From: Croceitalea marina
GTDB taxonomy: Bacteria > Bacteroidota > Bacteroidia > Flavobacteriales > Flavobacteriaceae
Assembly (NCBI RefSeq): GCF_042684265.1
Contig: NZ_JBHULB010000008.1
Coordinates: forward strand, 248,001-312,000
Length of the DNA: 64,000 nucleotides
Direction of reading: 5' to 3'
The notes beneath the pieces are model-generated. The model was not told the DNA's origin. It did no database searches and saw only the letters and a list, made by a program, of their open reading frames with translations. Of the stretch, positions 8,161-16,761 are shown piece by piece (the first letter of the stretch is position 1; each line of letters begins with the position of its first letter). Position numbers and translations under genes: made by a program.

Positions 8161-8942
8161 TGGAAGAACAAAAAATAACCATTGAAGTCAAAAAGCTATC
8201 CATTGGATACCGGAATACTGAAGTTGCTGGCAACATCAATTTTAAGCTACATTCTAAAGAATTATGCGCTATAATTGGCGTAAACGGAGTCGGAAAATCA
8301 ACCCTCTTAAGAACTTTGGGTAAACTTCAACCAAAACTATCTGGTCATATTTTTATTGAACAGCAACTTCTTGAGGATTATTCTACATTAGATTTTGCCA
8401 AACAGACCAGTGTTGTGCTTACAGAGCTTATTGCTTCTAAAAACCTCACAGTATCGGAGTTAATTACATTGGGCAGACAGCCCTATACCAATTGGTTGGG
8501 CAGTTTGACCTCAAAAGACAAAAAGCACATTACTGAAAGTATCTCGAATTTTGAACTTGAATCCTTCAAAGAAAAAAAGTGCCATGAACTCAGTGACGGG
8601 CAATTACAGCGTGTATTGATTGCAAGAGCAATGGCACAAGATACTCCATTAATTTTATTGGACGAACCTACAACACATTTAGACCTGTATCATAAAGTTC
8701 AGATTCTAAAACTATTGCAAAAGCTAGCACATCAATATCACAAAACCATTGTTTTTACGACCCATGAAATTGATTTGGCCATTCAATTATGTGATAAAAT
8801 ATTGGTGTTGGACGGAAAAGAAAATCATTTTGGTTCACCCTGTGAACTCATTGAACAAGGGTGTTTTACTAACTTATTCCCGCCTGAAATGATTCATTTT
8901 GATGAAAAAACAGGGTCTTTTAAAGTGAATAAGTCATTTTAA
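8160..8942 (+). CDS. btuD: ABC transporter ATP-binding protein, BtuD-like
   Basis: A 260-residue ATPase with Walker A GVNGVGKST (about residues 40-48), signature LSDGQLQR, Walker B LILLDEPT and the H-loop TTHEID. The signature has Asp in place of the usual second Gly (LSDGQ rather than LSGGQ), a known tolerated variant. It is the last gene of the B12 uptake operon. A dispersed repeat hairpin starts 2 nt after its stop codon and could act as the operon's 3' end. Confidence 0.9.
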   Translation: MEEQKITIEVKKLSIGYRNTEVAGNINFKLHSKELCAIIGVNGVGKSTLLRTLGKLQPKLSGHIFIEQQLLEDYSTLDFAKQTSVVLTELIASKNLTVSELITLGRQPYTNWLGSLTSKDKKHITESISNFELESFKEKKCHELSDGQLQRVLIARAMAQDTPLILLDEPTTHLDLYHKVQILKLLQKLAHQYHKTIVFTTHEIDLAIQLCDKILVLDGKENHFGSPCELIEQGCFTNLFPPEMIHFDEKTGSFKVNKSF

Positions 8943-8943
8943 A

Positions 8944-9019
8944 GTCATTTCGAACCGAATGACAGAAGTGTGAGAAATCTATCTTTAGATTCCTCGTCGC
9001 TAAGCTCTGTCGGAATGAC
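8944..9019. repeat. Dispersed flavobacterial GTCAnnTCGA hairpin repeat, long form
   Basis: The left arm GTCATTTCGAACCGAATGAC and onward to GAGAAATCT mirrors the right arm, which reads GTCATTCCGACAGAGCTTAG and onward to GAGGAATCT on the minus strand. The result is an imperfect cruciform with about 37-nt arms. The GTCAnnTCGA start and GAGAAATC core match the repeat family also seen at 12061, 26663 and 45997. It lies in the 109-nt gap between btuD and rmuC. Confidence 0.7.
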
Positions 9020-9051
9020 ATAAATACTATCTTTACCCTACAAAATTCATT

Positions 9052-10428
9052 ATGAGTACCGAATTAATTTATGTTTTTATTGGTCTACTGGCATCTGGTC
9101 TTGGTGTTGTCATTGGCATTTATATTCAACGTTTGAAAACAAAGTCGAGCCAAAGCGAACTGGAAGCAGAAAACAGACAATTACAGTCTTCGATTTCTTC
9201 TTTAAATGAAAAATTGATTCAAGAGAACGAAGAAAAAAGGCACTTACAAGCCGAGAAAGAAAGTCTCGGTCAAAATTATGTGCGTCTAGAGGCAGTAAAT
9301 GAAAATTTGCAACGTGTAAATACCGAGCAAAAAGAGGAAGTAGAAAAACTACAGGAGAAATTTACCAAAGAGTTCGAAAATTTGGCCAACAAAATCCTCG
9401 ATGAAAAAAGCAATAAGTTCACTGAGCAAAATCAAAAAAACATCAAGCAGATTTTAAGTCCGCTTCAAGAAAAAATACAGTTATTCGAAAAGAAGGTAGA
9501 GGCCACGCAAAAAGAAAACATCAGTATACATTCCGCTTTAAAAGAACAATTGTTAAACCTACAGAATCAGAATCTTAAAATAACACAAGAAGCTGAAAAT
9601 CTCACGAAAGCACTTAAGGGAGATAGCAAAATGCAAGGTAATTGGGGTGAATTGGTCTTGGAACGCGTTTTAGAAAAATCAGGTTTAGAAAAAGACCGGG
9701 AGTATAGTGTTCAGCAAAGTTTTACCAGAGAAGATGGTACCCGAGTTTTACCTGATGTTATCATTCATTTACCCGATGGTAAAAAAATGGTAGTGGATTC
9801 CAAGGTTTCCCTTACCGACTATGAGCGTTTTGTAAACGCCGACGATGAACTAAAGGAACGTCACTTAAAAGACCATATCAACTCGCTTCGCAAACATGTT
9901 GAACAACTTTCAGCCAAAAAGTACGAAGATCTGTATGAAATGGAGAGTCCAGATTTCGTATTGCTCTTTGTTCCCATAGAACCTGCATTTGCAGTTGCGA
10001 TAAATCAAGACAATTCGCTTTACAACAAAGCTTTTGAGCAAAATATTGTAATTGTAACCCCATCCACCCTATTAGCAACACTAAGGACCATCGATACGAT
10101 GTGGAACAATGAGAAACAACAAAAAAATGCTATTGAAATTGCCAGGCAAGCTGGGGCTTTATATGATAAGTTTGAAGGTTTTGTTACCGATTTGACCAAG
10201 GTGGGTAAAAAGATGGATGAGGCCAAAACAGAATACCGAGGTGCCATGAATAAGTTAGTAGAAGGTCGTGGTAATATTGTCACGAGTATTGAAAAACTTA
10301 AAAAAATGGGCGCTAAGGCTAAAAAGTCCATTCCAGAGCCTATTCTTAAAAGGGCCGAGGAAGATTACCTGCCTACTGACGAGGCAGGTTTTAATACAGA
10401 AGAAGAACAGTCACAACTAGAATTGTAA
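9052..10428 (+). CDS. rmuC: DNA recombination protein RmuC
   Basis: A 458-residue RmuC-family protein. There is one N-terminal membrane anchor (TELIYVFIGLLASGLGVVIGI), a long coiled coil (about 30-185, rich in Glu/Lys/Gln) and the nuclease-like RmuC domain (about 190-430) with GNWGELVLERVLEKSGL, LPDGKKMVVDSKVSL and the conserved VIVTPSTLLATLRTI. RmuC limits inversions at short inverted repeats in E. coli and acts on DNA ends; the exact reaction is not settled. It is followed after 1 nt by a small membrane protein, probably co-transcribed. Confidence 0.93.
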   Translation: MSTELIYVFIGLLASGLGVVIGIYIQRLKTKSSQSELEAENRQLQSSISSLNEKLIQENEEKRHLQAEKESLGQNYVRLEAVNENLQRVNTEQKEEVEKLQEKFTKEFENLANKILDEKSNKFTEQNQKNIKQILSPLQEKIQLFEKKVEATQKENISIHSALKEQLLNLQNQNLKITQEAENLTKALKGDSKMQGNWGELVLERVLEKSGLEKDREYSVQQSFTREDGTRVLPDVIIHLPDGKKMVVDSKVSLTDYERFVNADDELKERHLKDHINSLRKHVEQLSAKKYEDLYEMESPDFVLLFVPIEPAFAVAINQDNSLYNKAFEQNIVIVTPSTLLATLRTIDTMWNNEKQQKNAIEIARQAGALYDKFEGFVTDLTKVGKKMDEAKTEYRGAMNKLVEGRGNIVTSIEKLKKMGAKAKKSIPEPILKRAEEDYLPTDEAGFNTEEEQSQLEL

Positions 10429-10429
10429 C

Positions 10430-10795
10430 ATGCGAAAAATACTATTTATACTTATATCGGTTATCCTATTTGGCATTGCAGCATATTTTGCTTTTGTATA
10501 TTATGTTCCCTTTAGTGAGGGTTACCGTTCTGGTGAACTTATAAAATTCAGTAGAAAAGGGGTTATTGTAAAAACTTGGGAAGGAGAGATTAGTCAAGGT
10601 ATTTCAGGTGCACAAATTTTTGAGTTTTCGGTCGAAGACAACAAAAAAGATGTAATTGAAAAGCTCAAAGACTTTCAAGGGCAATATGTAAAAGTGACCT
10701 ATAAAGAGCGTTATTCCTCTTTTTTCTGGTTAGGAGATACCAAATACTTTATTACCGAAGTTGAACAAGAAAAATCACCACATTTTGGCAACTAA
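10430..10795 (+). CDS. Small membrane-anchored protein of unknown function
   Basis: A 121-residue protein with one N-terminal hydrophobic segment (ILFILISVILFGIAAYFAFVYYV) and a small, probably periplasmic beta-rich domain (GVIVKTWEGEISQG, FSVEDNKKDVIEKLKDFQGQYVKVTYKERY). The family is widespread in Flavobacteriia beside rmuC and has sometimes been mislabelled as a 6-phosphogluconate dehydrogenase; nothing here supports that. It begins 1 nt after rmuC and its 3' end overlaps the thioesterase gene. Confidence 0.75.
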   Translation: MRKILFILISVILFGIAAYFAFVYYVPFSEGYRSGELIKFSRKGVIVKTWEGEISQGISGAQIFEFSVEDNKKDVIEKLKDFQGQYVKVTYKERYSSFFWLGDTKYFITEVEQEKSPHFGN

Positions 10796-11342
10796 AAACC
10801 CTTCGTTTAAAACAGCTAAAGAGTCGCGTGTTTCCATCACAGAATTGATGCTTCCATCACATTCTAATTTTGGGGGCAAAGTGCACGGTGGTTATATCTT
10901 AAATCTAATGGACCAGATTGCTTTTGCCTGTGCCAGCAAGCATTCGCAACGCTATTGCGTTACCGCTTCGGTAAATAGAGTTGATTTTTTAAATCCTATT
11001 GAAGTGGGCGAATTGGTTACCCTAAAAGCTTCCATAAACTATACAGGGCGAACCTCAATGGTAGTAGGTGTTCGGGTCGAATCTGAAAATATAACTACTG
11101 GGGAGACCAAACATTGCAACTCTTCTTATTTTACCATGGTTGCCAAAGATGATTCTGGCAAAAGTATTGCTATACCAGGCTTAGTAATCAAAGATAAACA
11201 AGGTATGCGACGTTTTGCCCGCAGTAAAGAGCGCAAACTATCTGCCTATGACCGAGATAGTAAATACCAGTCTCAAAGGTTTAAAGTTGATGACTATATA
11301 GCGTATTTAGAGGGAGAAAATCTTAAGATGGATTTAGATTGA
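10761..11342 (+). CDS. Acyl-CoA thioesterase, hotdog fold
   Basis: A 193-residue acyl-CoA hydrolase of the YciA/BFIT-like group. The hotdog signature SNFGGKVHGGYILNLMDQIAFA (residues about 35-56) contains the Gly-rich turn and Asp of the central helix, and VNRVDFLNPIEVGELV follows as in the family. The ATG at 10761 makes a 35-nt overlap with the previous gene. A TTG at 10785 would shorten the overlap to 11 nt and also keeps the whole domain. Its stop codon overlaps the convergent pgl stop by 9 nt. It is a cytoplasmic enzyme releasing free fatty acid and CoA; chain-length preference is unknown. Confidence 0.85.
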   Translation: MNKKNHHILATKNPSFKTAKESRVSITELMLPSHSNFGGKVHGGYILNLMDQIAFACASKHSQRYCVTASVNRVDFLNPIEVGELVTLKASINYTGRTSMVVGVRVESENITTGETKHCNSSYFTMVAKDDSGKSIAIPGLVIKDKQGMRRFARSKERKLSAYDRDSKYQSQRFKVDDYIAYLEGENLKMDLD

Positions 11343-12086
11343 TCCTGCTGCTTCCTCATCCATGAACCAAGTTAGTTTTCCTGACTTAGGTGCAACTAAA
11401 GTAGCTGGATAAGACTTAAAGTTTCCATTCTTATTGTGAATTTCATCAACTTTTTCGGCCTTATTTTTTCCTGTTACCAAAAAAACAACTTCTTTGGCAG
11501 TATTGATAACTGCTCCGTTTATAGAAACCCGTTTCTGCCCCGAGTCAGGGTGTGTTGCTACAACGCAATGGTCTTTTGAATGCCATAAATCGATCTCATG
11601 AGGAAAAATAGAAGCTGTATGGCCATCATCTCCCATACCTAGAATTACAAGGTCAAACTGTGGAATACCCTCTACCCTATCCAAATTAATTTCTAATAGA
11701 TTACTATATCGCATAGCTTCTCCCTTAGGTTCGTTCTCCCCCAAAATTCTATGGATGTTTTCTTTCGGAAGCTCAATCTTTGAAAACAGATGTTCATGGG
11801 TCATTTTATAGTTGCTTTGGTCATCTGTTGGTGCGACACAACGTTCATCACCCCAATAAAAATGAATATTAGACCAGTCGATTTTGTTTCCATATTTAGA
11901 AGCCACAACGTCAAAAATTAGCTTTGGGGTGCTCCCACCAGATAAGGCCACATGGAAATCATTTTTATCAGCGACCAAATCTGCAAAGTAGTTACAGAAT
12001 TCATGGGCTACTTCAATCTTGTCTTTATAAATCTTTACTTCCAAATTACTAGCTTTAAGAGGTCTCGACTCCGCTCGACCTGACAT
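11334..12086 (-). CDS. pgl: 6-phosphogluconolactonase
   Basis: This is the second step of the oxidative pentose phosphate pathway, hydrolysing 6-phosphogluconolactone. Family motifs are FHVALSGGSTPKLIFDVV, IHFYWGDERCV and LVILGMGDDGHTASIFP. The start is uncertain. ATGs at 12134 and 12086 and a TTG at 12044 are all in frame. The first overlaps zwf by 16 nt. The second starts exactly at a dispersed repeat and would translate it as SGRAESRP. The TTG start gives LEVKIYKDKIEVAHEF, which aligns with the normal start of the family, and a 236-residue protein. I list the 12086 start but think 12044 is quite possible. It is co-transcribed with zwf. Confidence 0.9.
   Translation of the reverse strand: MSGRAESRPLKASNLEVKIYKDKIEVAHEFCNYFADLVADKNDFHVALSGGSTPKLIFDVVASKYGNKIDWSNIHFYWGDERCVAPTDDQSNYKMTHEHLFSKIELPKENIHRILGENEPKGEAMRYSNLLEINLDRVEGIPQFDLVILGMGDDGHTASIFPHEIDLWHSKDHCVVATHPDSGQKRVSINGAVINTAKEVVFLVTGKNKAEKVDEIHNKNGNFKSYPATLVAPKSGKLTWFMDEEAAGSI
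12061..12084. repeat. Dispersed GTCAnnTCGAG repeat, short form, at the pgl 5' end
   Basis: Read on the minus strand this is GTCAGGTCGAGCGGAGTCGA followed by GACC, the same pattern as the copy inside purL at 45997 (GTCACTTCGAGCGGAATCGA then GAAGCC). It lies between the zwf stop and the region where pgl homologues begin, so it is either untranslated or an N-terminal extension. Confidence 0.7.
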
Positions 12087-12118
12087 TATATTGACTTGCT
12101 TCTTACTGCTTACCGAAA

Positions 12119-13651
12119 CTAGCAAATCACACAATAGCCCGGGTCGTCGGCCAAATTCTCACCTGGGTTTCGCCAATACCCGATACCATCTATTAGTTCA
12201 TCGGCATTCTCTGGCCCCCAAACCCCCGCTGCATAACCATACATACGAACATCTTTACCATTTTTCCAATATTCTAAAATGGGATCTACAAATTCCCAAG
12301 CTGCCTCTACCTCATCGGCACGTGCATACAACGTAGCATCACCTTGCATGGCATCCAACAAAAGACGCTCATAGGCTTCCATAACATGTGTTTCTGCCAA
12401 GCTTGAGTAGTAAAAATCAAGATTTGCACGTTCTACCTTAAAGCCCTGTCCTGGTACTTTTACCCCAAACTTCATTAATATTCCTTCATCGGGTTGTATA
12501 CGTATCACCAGTTTATTATCCTTATTATTTAATCCGGAATCTTGAAAAATCTGGTGGTGCGGTGCTTTAAAATGAATGACCACCTCTGTTACCTTTGTAG
12601 GCATACGCTTTGCGGTTCGCACATAGAAGGGCACATCTTTCCATCTCCAATTATCTACAAAAAACTTAATAGCTGCGTAGGTTTCAGTGGTAGAATCAGC
12701 ACTCACTCCCTCCTCTTCACGATACCCTTTCACTTTTTCTCCATTAATTGTAGAGGCCATATACTGCCCTCTAATCGTATGGTCATGAAGGGTTTCTTCA
12801 TCTTTCATAATACGTAGCGATTTCAAGGCCTTTACCTTTTCGTTGCGAATTTCTTCCGGTTGGTCACCAATCGGAGGTTCCATTACAATCAAGGAAACTA
12901 TTTGGAGCAAATGGTTTTGAAACATATCTCGTAAAGCTCCAGATTTATCATAATAGCCACCCCGCTTTTCTACACCAACACTCTCGGCATTTGTGATTTC
13001 TACATGGTGAATATAGTTTCTATTCCAAAGTGGTTCAAAAATACTGTTGGCAAAACGCGTCACTAAAAGGTTTTGAACCGTTTCTTTACCTAAATAATGA
13101 TCAATACGGTAAATCTGTGGTTCGGTAAAATATTTCTGTAAACCGGCGTTCAAAGCTTTTCCGGTCTCCAAACTATAGCCAAAGGGTTTTTCAACTATCA
13201 AACGTTTCCAACCATTATTCTGCGTGTTCAATCCCGCATCGGCCAAGTTCTTAGCGATAGGTTCATACAAAGTAGGTGGCGTTGACAAATAATACATAAT
13301 GTTGCCACCGGTCTTGTATTTATTGTTCAAATCTTCGACACGTTTTCTAAGCCTACTGTAATCGGTATCGTAATCGCTTCCTAAATCTTCATAAAAGAAG
13401 GTATTGGCAAATTCTTCGATTTCCTTATCCGATTTCTGCTTGAATTTTTCTTTTAGGTACTTACTCTCCAATACGACCTTCTTTCTAAAAGCAGTATCTG
13501 TCATGTCACTTCTACTGGCCCCTAAGACGATAAAGTTTTTTGGTAATTGATTGGCGTTAAAAAGATTAAATAACGAAGGAACCAACTTTCGAGCTGTTAA
13601 ATCTCCAGAGGCGCCAAATATCACAAGCATTTGGTTTTCTGTTTTCTTCAT
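12119..13651 (-). CDS. zwf: Glucose-6-phosphate 1-dehydrogenase
   Basis: A 510-residue NADP-dependent enzyme that commits glucose-6-phosphate to the pentose phosphate pathway. The Rossmann motif is VIFGASGDLTARKLVPSLF at the N-terminus. The active-site signature RIDHYLGKETVQNLL, with the catalytic His and substrate Lys, is at about 185-200. I chose the ATG at 13651 (MKKTENQMLVIFGASGD); an in-frame ATG three codons upstream is also possible. It is divergent from gnd across about 100 nt and leads into pgl, so the whole oxidative branch is encoded here. Confidence 0.95.
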   Translation of the reverse strand: MKKTENQMLVIFGASGDLTARKLVPSLFNLFNANQLPKNFIVLGASRSDMTDTAFRKKVVLESKYLKEKFKQKSDKEIEEFANTFFYEDLGSDYDTDYSRLRKRVEDLNNKYKTGGNIMYYLSTPPTLYEPIAKNLADAGLNTQNNGWKRLIVEKPFGYSLETGKALNAGLQKYFTEPQIYRIDHYLGKETVQNLLVTRFANSIFEPLWNRNYIHHVEITNAESVGVEKRGGYYDKSGALRDMFQNHLLQIVSLIVMEPPIGDQPEEIRNEKVKALKSLRIMKDEETLHDHTIRGQYMASTINGEKVKGYREEEGVSADSTTETYAAIKFFVDNWRWKDVPFYVRTAKRMPTKVTEVVIHFKAPHHQIFQDSGLNNKDNKLVIRIQPDEGILMKFGVKVPGQGFKVERANLDFYYSSLAETHVMEAYERLLLDAMQGDATLYARADEVEAAWEFVDPILEYWKNGKDVRMYGYAAGVWGPENADELIDGIGYWRNPGENLADDPGYCVIC

Positions 13652-13755
13652 AGAAAGCACAATAGATTATTTGAGCATAACGAATATAAGGTTTATTTTA
13701 GGTTCGGCTAAAGTGCAACAACACACTTTATGCTTTCTTAATAACAACTTATAGC

Positions 13756-15168
13756 ATGGCAAATACATACGATTTCGGATTGGTAGGATTAGGGGTAATG
13801 GGTAGAAATTTTATCCTAAATGTTGCTGATAATGGGTTCTCAGCTTTTGGGAACGATTTAGATCAAGAAAAGGTAAGCGCCCTGATTGAAGAAGGTGGTG
13901 ATGTCGATAAGGTAAATGCAACGACCGATGCAAAAGTATTTGTTGAAGCCTTAAGCCAACCACGAAAAATTATGCTTTTGGTACCTGCCGGTAAAATAGT
14001 GGATGCCGTAATTGAAAATTTACTGCCTCTACTGGACGAAGGTGACATCATCATCGATGGTGGAAATTCGTTTTACACCGATACCGATAGGCGCGAAGCC
14101 TATTTAAAGGATAAGGGTATAAACTTTTTTGGCGCGGGTGTTTCCGGAGGTGCCAAAGGAGCTCGGCGAGGCCCGAGTATTATGCCTGGAGGTTCACGTG
14201 AAGCCTACCAGCATGTAAAACCTATTTTTGAAGCCGTATCGGCTAAATATAAAGGCGAGCCTTGTGTAACCTATCTAGGCCCAAAATCTGCAGGCAACTA
14301 TGTTAAAATGGTGCATAATGGCATAGAATATGGTTTAATGCAGTTGACTTCTGAGATTTATGACCTTTTGAAAAAAGCAGGTGGACTAAGTAATCAAGAA
14401 CTGCATAATACGTTTGCAGAATGGAACAAAGGCCGTTTGCAATCTTTTTTAGTTGAAATTACGTCGGAAATTTTAGCTCAAAAAGATGATTTAACGGATG
14501 GGGACTTGGTGGACATGATTCTTGATAAAGCCAAACAAAAAGGAACCGGCAAGTGGACATCTCAAAACGCAATGGACTTGGGTATTCCTGTTCCTACGAT
14601 TGATATTGCGGTAAGCATGCGTGAAATATCGGCCTTAAAAGATGAGCGTATTAAAGCGGATGAATTATACGATAGACCTTCACCCAAAGCAGTAAATAAA
14701 GCTGACTTTGTTAGCAAAGCCGAAGAAGCGCTTTATTTTGCCTTTATCATGGCCTACGCTCAAGGTATGCATCAATTGGCTGATGCCAGTAAAGAATATG
14801 GTTACGAATTGGATTTAGGTGAAATTGCCAAGATTTGGCGAGCAGGTTGTATTATTAGGGCAGGGCTGTTGGCAGATATTACCGATGCTTTTAAAGCAGA
14901 TAAAAAGCTGCCAAACCTTTTGTTATCCAACTCGTTTGTTCAAAAAGTACAGAGCACAGTTAGTTCTGCACGAGAATTGGTGAGTTACGGAGCTGAGAAC
15001 GGTATTCCGTTACCAGGGCTTTCAAATTCTCTTACCTATTTTGATGCGTATACCTCTTCTCGCCTGCCGCTAAACCTAATACAAGGGCAGCGCGATTATT
15101 TTGGTTCACATACCTATGAACGAATAGATCGAGAAGGTATTTTTCATACGGAGTGGGAGAAAGAGTGA
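13756..15168 (+). CDS. gnd: 6-phosphogluconate dehydrogenase, decarboxylating
   Basis: A 470-residue protein, the usual length for the long-chain NADP-type enzyme. The N-terminal Rossmann motif is GLVGLGVMGRNFILNVADNG. The catalytic region includes IIDGGNSFYTDTDRR, GAGVSGGAKGARRGPSIMPGG and KMVHNGIEYGLMQL with the catalytic Lys. The C-terminal helical domain ends with NLIQGQRDYFGSHTYER. It yields ribulose-5-phosphate, CO2 and NADPH. It diverges from zwf-pgl, so both arms probably share control elements in the short intergenic region, where I could not assign a convincing promoter. Confidence 0.96.
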   Translation: MANTYDFGLVGLGVMGRNFILNVADNGFSAFGNDLDQEKVSALIEEGGDVDKVNATTDAKVFVEALSQPRKIMLLVPAGKIVDAVIENLLPLLDEGDIIIDGGNSFYTDTDRREAYLKDKGINFFGAGVSGGAKGARRGPSIMPGGSREAYQHVKPIFEAVSAKYKGEPCVTYLGPKSAGNYVKMVHNGIEYGLMQLTSEIYDLLKKAGGLSNQELHNTFAEWNKGRLQSFLVEITSEILAQKDDLTDGDLVDMILDKAKQKGTGKWTSQNAMDLGIPVPTIDIAVSMREISALKDERIKADELYDRPSPKAVNKADFVSKAEEALYFAFIMAYAQGMHQLADASKEYGYELDLGEIAKIWRAGCIIRAGLLADITDAFKADKKLPNLLLSNSFVQKVQSTVSSARELVSYGAENGIPLPGLSNSLTYFDAYTSSRLPLNLIQGQRDYFGSHTYERIDREGIFHTEWEKE

Positions 15169-15248
15169 TTCAAGATTAGAAATAAACAAACTAGTACTTT
15201 TATCACAACGTTATGAAGAAGTAGACTAAAATTGACCTAATAGAGAAT

Positions 15249-16490
15249 ATGATATATGAATTTCTTACAAATAGCAAAAAAACTGAAAAGGTAAATTTTC
15301 TGAAACTACTTGTTTTAATATGTCTTTTTATTTTTTGTTTTGCTTGTAATACTAAAGAAGATAAAAAAAGTAACGTCTATCCTTTTATCACATCTTCTGA
15401 ACCTATTCGCATAGTCAGTGTCAACGATGGTAATTCAATTCAATCTTTATGGAATAATTCAAGACATTTTCCAAACTCTGTTTCTGTCATAGAACTTTCG
15501 CCAGACAGACCACCTTTTACTAAAACTGTGGAAAACGCTGCGCCAAACACATTTGCTGGAGCGCCTTACGGAGTTACCATATCGAATGGTCGTTATGCTT
15601 TCATCCCAAATCATCCCTTTGGAGCATCTAATAGTGTAAGTGACGAATCTAGTATAATTACTGTTGTAGATTTAGATACGGACAAACTGTCGACTATAAA
15701 AACTTTCGAAATGCCTAATCACGCTTGGCAAGTGATGTCACATCCTGATGACAAACGGGTTATAGCAATTAGCGACCATCAATTTCACCTGTTTCAGATG
15801 AATGGAAACCAGCCTGAATTAATATCTCAAAGCGAACCATCTGAATTATATTTTACATCTTTTGCTATCAGTCCGAACGGAACATCAATAATCGCAACCG
15901 CAGCAGAACGTCTTGATTATTCGACACCTGTGGAACTGCACCTTTTTAAGTTATCTGATAATTCAATTCAACATATCACGGAAATCGAAATCCAACAAAA
16001 TATTGGTAAAATTGACCAACCTTTCGCACCTCGTTTCAGCCCAGATGGAAAACGAATTCTTGTCTTAAATGGACTTGGTATTGCGGGAAAACCACCACTT
16101 GACGATATACTAAATATTAATATGACAACCTCGCCACCCAAAGTTACAGAGGTTATCAAAAATGTGGCACAAGGTCTCGAAAGTCTTGCTTTTCATCCAA
16201 GTGGACGATTTGCCGTCGTGACCTGTATTGACGGACCATACATTGGTCATTTGGCTTTAGTCGACCTCACATCATCGCCAATGCGAATACTTAATTATCA
16301 AACTGTTGAATTCGTTCCTCAAGGAATTGAATTTAGCCCAGATGGTAAGATGTTATTCGTACAGTCAACCACAGCGAGTCATTTAAGCGTTTATGAAGTC
16401 GATGGATTTAATATAAATAAAAGTCCTTATATATTGAAAACAGGTGAAGGACCAGCATCCTTGACAGTAATTAAACGAAATCAGAATTAA
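15249..16490 (+). CDS. Beta-propeller (YncE/lactonase-like) lipoprotein, unknown function
   Basis: A 413-residue exported protein. The hydrophobic stretch LKLLVLICLFIFCFAC ends in a lipobox-type Cys at about residue 33, after an unusually long 17-residue charged N-terminus. The body has repeated blades of the YVTN/WD40-like kind: VTISNGRYAFIPNHP, VMSHPDDKRVIAISD, FAISPNGTSIIATAA, RFSPDGKRILVLNG, AFHPSGRFAVVTC and EFSPDGKMLFVQSTT. No catalytic residues can be assigned. It sits alone between gnd and the isocitrate dehydrogenase gene, with 80 nt upstream and 271 nt downstream in which I see nothing recognisable. It could be an accessory gene. Confidence 0.75.
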   Translation: MIYEFLTNSKKTEKVNFLKLLVLICLFIFCFACNTKEDKKSNVYPFITSSEPIRIVSVNDGNSIQSLWNNSRHFPNSVSVIELSPDRPPFTKTVENAAPNTFAGAPYGVTISNGRYAFIPNHPFGASNSVSDESSIITVVDLDTDKLSTIKTFEMPNHAWQVMSHPDDKRVIAISDHQFHLFQMNGNQPELISQSEPSELYFTSFAISPNGTSIIATAAERLDYSTPVELHLFKLSDNSIQHITEIEIQQNIGKIDQPFAPRFSPDGKRILVLNGLGIAGKPPLDDILNINMTTSPPKVTEVIKNVAQGLESLAFHPSGRFAVVTCIDGPYIGHLALVDLTSSPMRILNYQTVEFVPQGIEFSPDGKMLFVQSTTASHLSVYEVDGFNINKSPYILKTGEGPASLTVIKRNQN

Positions 16491-16761
16491 CGCGGAAATC
16501 TCGCATTGTATTAATAATAATACCAGTGAATAACAAAGAACTGAGGTAAAAAATAAGTCTTTTCTTCTTTAATTTGAGACATTATTATTCCAGGCACATA
16601 GCTTCGAAAAACAGCTAGTAACTCAACTTCTTGTTACCAAAGGCGACAAACAAAATCACTATTTTTTTTAACATAAAAATATTTAATGTATATCATATTA
16701 AATATAAATAAAAATTTATGACCTGTTTTTCTAACCTTTGTAAAAACAAAAGCAAAGTCAT

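Noticed and set aside
10430..10795. Label of 6-phosphogluconate dehydrogenase for the small membrane protein
   Set aside because: No Rossmann or catalytic motif; the real gnd is at 13756-15168. The label is a known annotation artefact for this family.
12091..12336. Plus-strand 81-codon frame opposite zwf/pgl
   Set aside because: His- and Pro-rich shadow of the zwf coding strand with no signal or family pattern.
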